Below, piece after piece: positions 7,858-16,018 of a DNA stretch of 64,000 nucleotides. The notes beneath the pieces were generated by a model. The model searched no databases and was not told where the DNA came from. It saw only the letters and a program-made list of their open reading frames with translations. The stretch comes from Candidatus Kryptonium sp. (GTDB taxonomy: Bacteria > Bacteroidota > Ignavibacteria > Kryptoniales > Kryptoniaceae), in the NCBI GenBank assembly GCA_025060635.1, contig JANXBN010000001.1, positions 691,284-755,283 of the forward strand. The letters are read 5' to 3'. The position numbers and the translations under genes were made by a program. Positions within the stretch are counted from its first letter, which is position 1. Each line of letters opens with the position of its first letter.

Positions 7858-9239
7858 TTTTGATTTAAAATTTTATTTGCAATTTTGCTTGCGCTCGTGA
7901 CGCAATCGCCAACCGAAATTCCACCACGATAATTTGCGCATAGATAAATTCCAGGATTTGCCTTCTCAAATTCATCTATCATGGCCATAATTTTTAAATG
8001 TCCGACATTATATTGAGGTATGGCTTTTTCCCATCTTGAAATCCATATAAATTCTGGTTCACCATTGATCTTCATTATTTCTTTCAATTCATCGCTTACA
8101 ATTTTTATTAATTCATCGTCACTTTTAAGAGCAATTTCTGGTTGTCTTGTTCCCCCAACAAATGTAGTGAACTCAACATATCCTTCCGGGGCTCGCTGTG
8201 GGAATATGGTTGAATTCCAAAGTGTGCCAAGAATTTTTCGTTTCTCTTTTTCAGGCGTTAAAAATCCAAAACCATCTGGCTCAATACCGATTTGTTCTTT
8301 TTTATAGCCAAATACGACCTCTGCAACTGGTGGATAATAAATTTGCTTTAGAGTATTTTCAAGTTCACTTGATAATTGAGCAATTATTTCTCCAGCTATA
8401 TAAGCGGGCGTTGAGACGACAACTATCTCCGAGTAAATGCTTTCGTTTTTCCCATCTTTTTCAAATTCAACGATGTATCCCAAATTGTCCTTTTTAATTG
8501 ATTTAACATTTGCACCAAATATAATGGAATCGCCAAGGTAATTTGCTATTGCTTTTGGCAAAGTTCCCATGCCATTGATGAAAGAAAACATTTTAGCTGT
8601 TATTTTTGATTGTTCCGCTCTTCGCTTTCTCTCTTTAGCTCCTTTTATGGTTCCGATGATCAAACCTCCGTATTTTTCTTCAAGTGCGTAAAGTCGTGGA
8701 AAAGCTGATTTAACTCCAAGTTTTTCTGGATCACCAGCATATACACCAGCAACAAATGGATTGATGGTATAGTCAAGAAATTCATTACCGAGTCGCCTTC
8801 TAACGAATTGTGAAACTGTTTCTTCCCAAAATGGATCATTTGTTCTATTTTTAGCGCGACCGTGAAATGGTTCAAGAACTATGCGAAGTTTTCCGCGCCA
8901 ACTCCATAATTTGCTCTTAAAAAAGTCCTGAGGTTTCATCGGGATCGGATATAAATTCCCATTTTTAAGAATGTATCTCTTATTTGAAGATTCATTTGCG
9001 TAAATCATCTCGTTTGAAATTCCAACTTCATCAGCGATTTGCTTGAAAAGTGGCGTCGTTTCAAGAGCACTATTCGGCCCGAGTTCAACGAGGTATCCAT
9101 TTATTCTTTTGCTTTTCATCGTCCCACCGACTTCTTTTTCCGCTTCAAGGACTGTGACATTTAGCCCGTTCTTTTTGAGTAGAAAAGCGGTTGTAAGTCC
9201 CGATATTCCTGCTCCGATGATTATTGCACTATTTTTCAT
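7854..9239 (-). CDS. hemG: Oxygen-dependent-type protoporphyrinogen/coproporphyrinogen oxidase (HemG/HemY family)
   Basis: A 461-residue FAD flavoprotein of the amine-oxidase fold, which oxidises protoporphyrinogen IX or coproporphyrinogen III in late heme synthesis. The N-terminal dinucleotide-binding motif reads IIGAGISGLTTAFLLKKNG with the acidic end VLEAEKEVGGT. ELGPNSALETTPLF follows near 53-66, and the C-terminal FAD motif is YLCANYRGGISVGDCVTSA. Its start overlaps the hemH stop by 11 bases. Whether the organism uses the protoporphyrin or the coproporphyrin route cannot be decided here, because hemE, hemN and hemQ are outside the window. The symbol hemY is used for the same protein in Bacillus. 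Confidence 0.88.
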   Translation of the reverse strand: MKNSAIIIGAGISGLTTAFLLKKNGLNVTVLEAEKEVGGTMKSKRINGYLVELGPNSALETTPLFKQIADEVGISNEMIYANESSNKRYILKNGNLYPIPMKPQDFFKSKLWSWRGKLRIVLEPFHGRAKNRTNDPFWEETVSQFVRRRLGNEFLDYTINPFVAGVYAGDPEKLGVKSAFPRLYALEEKYGGLIIGTIKGAKERKRRAEQSKITAKMFSFINGMGTLPKAIANYLGDSIIFGANVKSIKKDNLGYIVEFEKDGKNESIYSEIVVVSTPAYIAGEIIAQLSSELENTLKQIYYPPVAEVVFGYKKEQIGIEPDGFGFLTPEKEKRKILGTLWNSTIFPQRAPEGYVEFTTFVGGTRQPEIALKSDDELIKIVSDELKEIMKINGEPEFIWISRWEKAIPQYNVGHLKIMAMIDEFEKANPGIYLCANYRGGISVGDCVTSASKIANKILNQK

Positions 9240-10251
9240 TTTTAACTGCCTCCAGAACTATGTTTTTTAGAGCTTCAATAAATGTTTCAGAGTCGTTCAA
9301 AGCTTCAGTAACGATGAATTTTTGAACTCCATTTTTAATAGCAATATCTTTGACAAAGATTCCAAGTTCATATAGCGTTTCTATGTTATCTGACACGAAG
9401 CTAAGTGGAACAACAAGCAAATTTTTAACTCCTTCATCAGCAAGTTTTATCACTGAGTCAACCGTTGACGGCTCAAGCCATTTTGTAGGTCCGACCTTGC
9501 TTTGGAAACAAAGAATCATTCTCGTGTTTTTGAAAATTTCCTTTAATTTGGAGTTATTTTGCAGATAGTTCGTTACAGCGTTGTAAGATTTCGTGATTTC
9601 GTAAAAATACGGGTCACCATTTTGAATAAGTTTAACAGGCAAGCTATGGGCGCTGAATAACACAGCAAAACTTTTGAAATCTTCATCATTGAAATTTTCA
9701 ACTGCTTCTTCAATCCTTTCTGCAAGTGCCTTGATGTATAGCTCGTTATCGGGATAACTTTTTATTTCAATTATTTGCTTTATATCAAATCCGTGAGAGA
9801 TTATGTTTAATCTTTTCATGGCGCGATAGAATTCATTGAAGCTTGAGCCAGTGGTTGTGGTTGAGTATTGTGGATAAAGGGGAAGAAGGATTATCTTTTG
9901 TGAATTATCTTTCAAAGCTCTTTCAAGTGCCTCGTCTATGAATGGTCTCCAATATCTCATTCCGATGTAAACTTTGCAATCAAGGAATGGTTCAAGTTTT
10001 TTCTCTAATAATTTCGCTTGAACGAGGGTATAGCTCAAAATCGGAGAGCGACCGCCAATTTTTTGGTAGTATTTTGAAACTTTTTTTGATCTTAATTTTG
10101 AAATTAATTTTGCGAAGGCTTTTTGTGTTAACGAGGGGAAAGGGAATTTGAATATGTCTGGATCTGAGAACAGGTTGTAGAGAAATTTTTCAACACTTTT
10201 TGTTGAATCAGGTCCACCGAGGTTTAAGAGAATAATTCCATATTCAGGCAT
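9229..10251 (-). CDS. hemH: Ferrochelatase
   Basis: HemH inserts Fe2+ into protoporphyrin (or coproporphyrin) to finish the heme ring. The 340 residues start with YGIILLNLGGPDS. They contain PLYPQYSTTTTGSSF near 123-137, the catalytic His in LFSAHSLPVKLIQNGDPY and the active-site Glu in FVSDNIETLYELG. No ferredoxin-type cysteine cluster is seen at the C-terminus. It is encoded directly before hemG with an 11-base overlap, so the last two heme steps are translationally coupled. DUF1232 lies 48 bases upstream. Confidence 0.93.
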   Translation of the reverse strand: MPEYGIILLNLGGPDSTKSVEKFLYNLFSDPDIFKFPFPSLTQKAFAKLISKLRSKKVSKYYQKIGGRSPILSYTLVQAKLLEKKLEPFLDCKVYIGMRYWRPFIDEALERALKDNSQKIILLPLYPQYSTTTTGSSFNEFYRAMKRLNIISHGFDIKQIIEIKSYPDNELYIKALAERIEEAVENFNDEDFKSFAVLFSAHSLPVKLIQNGDPYFYEITKSYNAVTNYLQNNSKLKEIFKNTRMILCFQSKVGPTKWLEPSTVDSVIKLADEGVKNLLVVPLSFVSDNIETLYELGIFVKDIAIKNGVQKFIVTEALNDSETFIEALKNIVLEAVKNEK

Positions 10252-10299
10252 TGTTGATCTATCATTAGTTTTTTTCCTTCTGTAAATCGGTTGTATATC

Positions 10300-10686
10300 T
10301 CAGTAATATCTCTCAAGCTCCTTGCTTAAAAATTTAACAACCATTGTTATAATTCCAAGGTCATCAATGAGTCCAATCAACGGAGAAAGATCGGGTATTG
10401 AATCAAGGGGCAAGATAAAGTAAACAAGCGCTGCTATTGCAATCGCCTTTCTAAGAAACGAAACAGCGGGATCTTTCATAAATTTGTAAAGTGCAATAAG
10501 ATCGCGTTTGAAATCAATTCTGCTTTTTAACCTTGAAATTTTAGCCCAAAAGTTTTGTTCAACATATTCAACATCTTTCTCAGATATGTTCCGAGCTATC
10601 TTTTTAAACTTTTTAACAGCGTCGCTGTCTTGACTTTGCTGAATGAAAACAACTGCATCCGTGCCAAGTTCGTTATAATCTCGCAT
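10300..10686 (-). CDS. DUF1232 (YkvA-type) membrane protein
   Basis: A 128-residue protein whose C-terminal half is the DUF1232 signature: KDPAVSFLRKAIAIAALVYF followed by PLDSIPDLSPLIGLIDDLGI. This is one hydrophobic hairpin with a conserved Pro-Asp turn. The N-terminal half is charged and helical. The family is widespread and its role is unknown. It lies between tldE (21 bases upstream) and hemH, in the same direction. Confidence 0.85.
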   Translation of the reverse strand: MRDYNELGTDAVVFIQQSQDSDAVKKFKKIARNISEKDVEYVEQNFWAKISRLKSRIDFKRDLIALYKFMKDPAVSFLRKAIAIAALVYFILPLDSIPDLSPLIGLIDDLGIITMVVKFLSKELERYY

Positions 10687-10707
10687 GTTTTTTGAATAAA
10701 ATTTATT

Positions 10708-12042
10708 TTAATCGCAGGTTATTGTCATTTCAGAAATAAGAATTGATGGGGATGCGATGTTACTGAAGAAAACGAGATCGTTTCCAACCGCGATGATGTT
10801 TTTCATAATGTTACTTAAGTTATCTGCTATTGTGATCTTATCAACTGCAAATGTTATTTCACCATTCTTTATCCATAAGCCACTTGCGCCTTTTGAAAAG
10901 TTGCCAGAAACAATATCAACACCAAAACCAATTAGTTTTGTAATAAGTAAACCTTCTTTAACTTCGCTTATTATTTCGTCAAGATTTTTTGAACCAGGCT
11001 GAATGTAAAAATTCAATGGTGAAGGTGCTGGAATTGTGTCGTATCTTCTATAAGTGTTTCCAGTTGGCTCTTGTGAAAATTTTTTTGCAGTGATTGAATC
11101 AAGAAGAAACATTTTTAAAATCCCATTTTCAATAATTGCTTTCCTCTTCGTTTGAATTCCCTCGTCATCAAATGGTTTTGAAGCAAGCCCTGCCTCAAGG
11201 CGTCCGTCGTCAATTATAGTAAGGTTTTCACTTCCGACTTTCTCTCCTATTTTATCAAAAAGAAAGCTCATCTTTCTATAGCTGTTTTTTCCGTTTACGG
11301 CGGTTGCTATGTAGCTTACAATGGTTGGAGCGGTTGTGTGATCAAATATCACGGGATATCTTCCTGTTTTGATTCTTCTCGGATTCAAAAGTTGAAGAGC
11401 GCGAACACTTGCGTTTCTCGCAACATGTTCGGGTGTTTGAAGGTTTTCAAAAAATCTACTTACGGACGAATAATAACCAGTTTGACTTTCGGCTTTGTCA
11501 GATGCTATTGCGGAGCAATAGATTTCAAAGATTGTTCCTTCATATTCACCGAAAAATCCGTTTGAATTTGCAATTATTCTTCTCTGAATTAAGTTTCCAA
11601 ATCCAGTTGATTCAACTTTGATTTTGGGATCAAAAGATTTCGCGATGTTTTCTATTTCTTTAGCAATTTTTATTTTTCGTTCAACGCTTATTGAGAAGAT
11701 TACAGGATCAAAAGTTTTAATTTGCGCTTGAATGTTATTTTCTGTTTTGGGTAGTTCGTTATCGGGCTCGGGCATTGAGTTTCTCGCAAGTGAAATTGCT
11801 TCATCTATTGTTTTCTCAATCGCAAAATTTGAGAAATCGGTTGTATAAGCGAAACCAATCTTTTTGTCCTTGAAGATTCTTATTCCAAGCCCGTGGTTTA
11901 TCGCTTGTTTTAGAGATTCAATTTCTCCATCTTTTATTGTTGTTGAAAATTCCTCATCTATTGAAATGAAAACATCACATTCATCGGCTCCCTTTTTTAT
12001 CGCTTTTGAAGTAATGGATTTGACGATTTCTTCGGTAATCAT
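10708..12042 (-). CDS. TldE/PmbA-family protein (metalloprotease partner subunit)
   Basis: About 444 residues of the TldD/PmbA family. TldD-TldE heterodimers are metalloproteases that trim peptides such as microcins or degrade unfolded peptides. The HExxxH zinc motif of TldD is absent, so this is the TldE (PmbA)-type subunit. Family segments include EIESLKQAINHGLGIRIFKD, FDDEGIQTKRKAIIENGIL and GFGVDIVSGNFSKGASGLWI. ATG 12042 is chosen. An upstream in-frame TTG at 12114 would add 24 residues unlike the family (MSTNFKVSAKIYK). No tldD lies next to it: the upstream neighbour, glyQS, is divergent. Confidence 0.85.
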   Translation of the reverse strand: MITEEIVKSITSKAIKKGADECDVFISIDEEFSTTIKDGEIESLKQAINHGLGIRIFKDKKIGFAYTTDFSNFAIEKTIDEAISLARNSMPEPDNELPKTENNIQAQIKTFDPVIFSISVERKIKIAKEIENIAKSFDPKIKVESTGFGNLIQRRIIANSNGFFGEYEGTIFEIYCSAIASDKAESQTGYYSSVSRFFENLQTPEHVARNASVRALQLLNPRRIKTGRYPVIFDHTTAPTIVSYIATAVNGKNSYRKMSFLFDKIGEKVGSENLTIIDDGRLEAGLASKPFDDEGIQTKRKAIIENGILKMFLLDSITAKKFSQEPTGNTYRRYDTIPAPSPLNFYIQPGSKNLDEIISEVKEGLLITKLIGFGVDIVSGNFSKGASGLWIKNGEITFAVDKITIADNLSNIMKNIIAVGNDLVFFSNIASPSILISEMTITCD

Positions 12043-12158
12043 CGGATTTCTCTGTTGATTTGCAATTTTTAAAAATTTATAAATTTTGGCCGAAACTTTG
12101 AAATTTGTGCTCAAAAAATTAAATTTTTACAAAACAAGGAAAATAAAAGCCGAGGAAA

Positions 12159-13502
12159 ATGAATAAGAAAAACGCAGTCACATCATCGCAAGCACAGTTA
12201 ATGGATAAGCTCGTTTCGCTTTGCAAAAGAAGAGGATACATATTTCAGTCAAGCGAAATTTATGGTGGAATAAATGCCTGCTGGGATTATGGTCCGCTTG
12301 GGGTTGAACTCAAAAATAACATCAAACAGGCATGGTGGAAAGCGATGGTTTATGAAAGAGACGATATTGAAGGGCTTGACGCAGCGATATTAATGCATCC
12401 GAAAGTTTGGGAAGCATCTGGTCATGTTGAAAATTTTACTGATCCACTTGTTGATTGTAAGTCGTGCAAGCTTCGTTTCAGAGTTGATCAGATTCCAGAA
12501 GAGAATGTTAAACTAAAGAAATGTCCAGAGTGTGGTGGGGAACTTACCGAGCCGAGAAAGTTTAATTTGATGTTCAAAACATTTATGGGACCAGTTGAGG
12601 ACGAAGCACATGTTGTTTATTTAAGACCTGAAACAGCGCAAGGAATTTATGTTAATTTTGAGAATGTGTATGTTTCAATGAGGAGGAAAATTCCCTTTGG
12701 CATTGCTCAAATTGGAAAAGCGTTTAGAAACGAAATAACGCCAGGAAACTTCATCTTTAGAACGAGAGAGTTTGAGCAAATGGAAATGCAGTATTTCGTC
12801 CGCCCTGGAACTGATATGGAATGGTTTGAAAAATGGCGTGAGGAAAGGTTTAAATGGTATTTGAGAATTGGAATCAAACCTGAAAAACTTCGTTTTCACC
12901 AACATGGTCCCGATGAACTCGCTCATTATGCTTCAGCTGCTTATGATATACAATTTGAATTCCCATTCGGCTGGCACGAGATTGAAGGAATACATAACCG
13001 AACTGATTATGATTTGTCAAGACATCAGCAGTATTCGGGCAAGGATTTAAGTTATTTTGATGACGAAATTGGGCAGAAATATATCCCATATATAATTGAA
13101 ACATCAGCTGGATGCGATAGGACTTTGCTGGCTGTTTTAATCAATGCCTATGACGAAGAAGATACCGGTAAAGAGATCAGGACAGTTTTGAGACTTCATC
13201 CGTTTCTTGCGCCAATAAAAGCGGCAGTTTTACCGCTTGTAAATAGAGAAAATATGCCTGAGATAGCTTTTGAAATTTATAAAACTTTGAAACCTCATTT
13301 CAAAGTTTTCTACGATGATAGCGGTTCTATCGGAAGAAGATATAGAAGACAAGATGAAATCGGAACACCGTTTTGCTTTACTGTTGACTCCCAAACTCTT
13401 CAGGATGGAACTGTCACGGTCCGAGATAGAGATACGATGAAGCAAGAAAGAATTCATAAGAGCGAGGTTCTTGATTTTCTAAAAGAAAAAATCGTCTTTT
13501 GA
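12159..13502 (+). CDS. glyQS: Glycyl-tRNA synthetase, single-chain (alpha2) type
   Basis: A 447-residue class II synthetase that charges tRNA-Gly. It is the homodimeric type shared with archaea, eukaryotes and some bacteria, not the alpha2beta2 type. The N-terminus [20 protein letters not shown] and the segment [18 protein letters not shown] are diagnostic. A zinc-ribbon insertion has two CxxC pairs (CKSC near 100 and KKCPECGG near 119). Motif 2 is in [20 protein letters not shown] and motif 3 in [14 protein letters not shown]. The C-terminal anticodon-binding domain begins near 360. It is divergent from tldE. Confidence 0.95.
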   Translation: MNKKNAVTSSQAQLMDKLVSLCKRRGYIFQSSEIYGGINACWDYGPLGVELKNNIKQAWWKAMVYERDDIEGLDAAILMHPKVWEASGHVENFTDPLVDCKSCKLRFRVDQIPEENVKLKKCPECGGELTEPRKFNLMFKTFMGPVEDEAHVVYLRPETAQGIYVNFENVYVSMRRKIPFGIAQIGKAFRNEITPGNFIFRTREFEQMEMQYFVRPGTDMEWFEKWREERFKWYLRIGIKPEKLRFHQHGPDELAHYASAAYDIQFEFPFGWHEIEGIHNRTDYDLSRHQQYSGKDLSYFDDEIGQKYIPYIIETSAGCDRTLLAVLINAYDEEDTGKEIRTVLRLHPFLAPIKAAVLPLVNRENMPEIAFEIYKTLKPHFKVFYDDSGSIGRRYRRQDEIGTPFCFTVDSQTLQDGTVTVRDRDTMKQERIHKSEVLDFLKEKIVF

Positions 13503-13520
13503 ACAAAAGGGAGATGAACA

Positions 13521-14441
13521 ATGAATAAAACTATTACAATCGCTGGTGGAACAGGTTTCGTTGGAAGTTATGTGGCGAATTTTCTCTCTGAAGCTGGATA
13601 TAAAATTTTAATCTCAAGTAGGAATCCTGAGAAAGCTTCTGCAAAGTTGAGCAAATTTGAGGTTTTCAAATGGGATCCGGAAAAAGAAGAATTCCCTCGT
13701 GATGTATTAGAGCGTTCAGATGTTGTTATAAATTTGATTGGCGAAACGATCGCACAAAGATGGACGAAAAAGGTGAAAGAAAAATTAGTAAGCTCGCGTG
13801 TAAATTCAACGCGAAAAATAGTTGAAGCATTTGCAAAGGTAAATTCATCTGGAAAAACTTTTATTTCTGCATCGGCAACAGGTTTTTATGGTTCTAAAAG
13901 GGAGGAAGTGTTAACTGAAGATTCATCACCTGGTGATGATTTTTTGGCTAAACTTGCTATAAATTGGGAAAGCGAGGCAAAAAAGGCGGAAGAGCTCGGA
14001 GTTAGAACGGTAATTTTAAGAATTGGTATTGTTTTGGGTAAAAATGGTGGGTTTCTTGCCAGATTAACTCCCATATTTAAACTTGGGCTTGGTGGTAAAA
14101 TTGGGAATGGAAAGATGTGGATGTCATGGATTCACTTAGAGGATCTCGCTCGTGTTGTTAAGTTCGCAATTGAAAATGAAAATGTGCGAGGTGTTTATAA
14201 TGTTGTCTCACCCAATCCAGTCACAAATGAAGAATTCACAAAAAAATTTGCGAAGGTTTTAAAGCGCCCTGCATTTTTGCCTGTCCCAGAATTTGGATTG
14301 AAAGTTTTGTTTGGTAAAGATTTAACCGAGGTAGCCTTAACATCAAGTCAAAGAGTTAAACCTGAAAGGTTGATACAATCTGGTTTTGAGTTTAAGTATC
14401 CAGATATTGAAGCTGCGCTGGTTAGTTTGTTTAAAAAATAA
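13521..14441 (+). CDS. TIGR01777-family NAD(P)-binding epimerase-like protein (YfcH/SDR39U1 type)
   Basis: A 306-residue extended short-chain dehydrogenase. The Rossmann motif is AGGTGFVGSYVANFLSEAG near 8-26. The middle has SASATGFYGSKREEVLTED, holding the Tyr of the active-site region. The C-terminal DUF1731 segment is FAKVLKRPAFLPVPEFGLKV. The family (E. coli YfcH, human SDR39U1) has no firmly established substrate; older entries call it a cell-division inhibitor on weak grounds. It starts 18 bases after glyQS with a GGGAG ribosome-binding site. Confidence 0.88.
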   Translation: MNKTITIAGGTGFVGSYVANFLSEAGYKILISSRNPEKASAKLSKFEVFKWDPEKEEFPRDVLERSDVVINLIGETIAQRWTKKVKEKLVSSRVNSTRKIVEAFAKVNSSGKTFISASATGFYGSKREEVLTEDSSPGDDFLAKLAINWESEAKKAEELGVRTVILRIGIVLGKNGGFLARLTPIFKLGLGGKIGNGKMWMSWIHLEDLARVVKFAIENENVRGVYNVVSPNPVTNEEFTKKFAKVLKRPAFLPVPEFGLKVLFGKDLTEVALTSSQRVKPERLIQSGFEFKYPDIEAALVSLFKK

Positions 14442-14455
14442 AATTTTGAAATGTT

Positions 14456-14671
14456 ATGTGGTGGCGCAGGGGATTTGGTAAAAAATTTGGTGGTGGATTT
14501 TGGTTTGGATTTGGCTTCCCTCCATTTGAAACATTTTGGACTGGATTTCGCCCATATATAACTCGTGAGGAATATATTGAAATGCTTGAAGATTACAAAA
14601 GACAACTTGAAGAGGAACTTGAAGAAGTTAACAAGGAAATTGAGAGGTTGAAAAAAGAGGGGACGAAATGA
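14456..14671 (+). CDS. Small DUF5320-like protein, aromatic/glycine-rich head with coiled-coil tail
   Basis: A 71-residue protein. The first half is unusually rich in Trp, Phe and Gly (MWWRRGFGKKFGGGFWFGFG). The second half is a charged coiled coil (REEYIEMLEDYKRQLEEELE and onward). This split matches the DUF5320 family seen in archaea and anaerobic or thermophilic bacteria, whose function is unknown. The stop overlaps the hutI start by 4 bases (ATGA), and the start lies 14 bases after the epimerase gene, so it is a coupled member of the run and not a chance frame. Confidence 0.7.
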   Translation: MWWRRGFGKKFGGGFWFGFGFPPFETFWTGFRPYITREEYIEMLEDYKRQLEEELEEVNKEIERLKKEGTK

Positions 14672-15915
14672 TTTTAATTCACAATGCTAATCAAGTTGTA
14701 ACAGTTGCATCTTTTGGGAAAGGTTTTAAGCGTGGTGAAGAACAGGGAAAGATCTATGTAATTGAAAAGGGAAGCGTTCTTATAAAAGATGGGAAAATTG
14801 ATTGGGTGGGACGAGCGATTGATTTCAATTTCGGTCTGTATGGAGATAAGGTTGAAATTTTTGATGTGACTGGTAAAGTTATTTTGCCTGGATTCGTTGA
14901 TTCACACACTCATCTTGTTTTTGCGGGAACTAGAGAAAACGAGTTTGACCTGCGAATAAAAGGTTTTACTTATCAACAAATTGCTGAAATGGGGGGTGGA
15001 ATTTTAAATACAGTCAAAAAGACAAGAGAGGCACTAAAGGAAGAACTTTTTAAAATTGCTTATACATACGCTTTGAAAGCGTTGTCCTATGGGACGACGA
15101 CTGTTGAAATAAAAAGTGGATATGGACTAAATCTTGAAGATGAAATTAAAATTCTTGAAGTAGCAAATCAGTTAAATGAAAATCCAATTTTCACGGTTGC
15201 TACATTTTTAGGGGCTCACGCGGTGCCACCTGAATTTGCAAACAGGAAAGATGATTATGTTAAGTTTTTGATAAGCGATGTTATGCCAGAGGTGTCAAGA
15301 AGAAAACTTGCTAAATTCTGCGATGTGTTTTGCGAGAAAGGCTATTTTACTCCGGATGATTCAGAAAAAATTTTAAATGCTGGTAGAGATTATGGTCTTC
15401 TGCCGAAAATCCACGCGGAACAATTTTCAAATTATGGGGGAGCCAAAGTCGGAGCAAGAGTTGGGGCGATTTCAATTGATCATCTTGAAAATTTGGAAGA
15501 TGAAGATATTGAGATCCTTTCAAAAGCAAATTCAATTGCTGTGCTTTTACCGGGTGTTTCGTTCTTTTTGAATTATAAATATCCACCAGCCAGGAAATTG
15601 ATTGAAGCTGGTGTGCCAGTTGCGGTTGCTACAGATTTCAATCCGGGCTCTTGTATGAGTTTAAACATGCAACTTATGATGACGATTGCTTGCATTCAAA
15701 TGAAAATGACGATTGAGGAAGTTATAACAGCGGTGACATTGAATTCAGCTGGAGCACTTGGAATTTCTGATATAACTGGAAGTATTGAGGTTGGGAAACG
15801 AGCTGACATTGTTGTTTTTAATGTCCCTGATTATAGAATGATACCTTATTTCTTTGGGGAAAATCATACGGAATTTGTTTTTGTTGGGGGCGTTTTGAAG
15901 TACGGGGGAAGTTGA
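14668..15915 (+). CDS. hutI: Imidazolonepropionase
   Basis: HutI opens the imidazolone ring of 4-imidazolone-5-propanoate to N-formimino-glutamate, the third step of histidine degradation. The 415 residues show the amidohydrolase metal site (DSHTHLVFAGTRENEFDLR), the family-specific FTYQQIAEMGGGILNTVKKT, HAEQFSNYGGAKVG, SIDHLENL and ATDFNPGSC. No hutH, hutU or hutG gene is adjacent, so the rest of the pathway must be elsewhere or missing. It is coupled to the small DUF5320-like gene upstream. Confidence 0.93.
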   Translation: MILIHNANQVVTVASFGKGFKRGEEQGKIYVIEKGSVLIKDGKIDWVGRAIDFNFGLYGDKVEIFDVTGKVILPGFVDSHTHLVFAGTRENEFDLRIKGFTYQQIAEMGGGILNTVKKTREALKEELFKIAYTYALKALSYGTTTVEIKSGYGLNLEDEIKILEVANQLNENPIFTVATFLGAHAVPPEFANRKDDYVKFLISDVMPEVSRRKLAKFCDVFCEKGYFTPDDSEKILNAGRDYGLLPKIHAEQFSNYGGAKVGARVGAISIDHLENLEDEDIEILSKANSIAVLLPGVSFFLNYKYPPARKLIEAGVPVAVATDFNPGSCMSLNMQLMMTIACIQMKMTIEEVITAVTLNSAGALGISDITGSIEVGKRADIVVFNVPDYRMIPYFFGENHTEFVFVGGVLKYGGS

Positions 15916-16018
15916 AGTTGGAGAAAATTTGTTTGAAATGATTTGCTTTTTTGAAAAGGGAAATTTAAATTTCCAACAAAAGAGGCAAGCCGAAAACTAA
16001 TTTTCAGGAGGGATTACT

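Noticed and set aside
10708-12042. Calling the TldE-like protein a TldD metalloprotease
   Set aside because: No HExxxH zinc motif is found anywhere in the frame.
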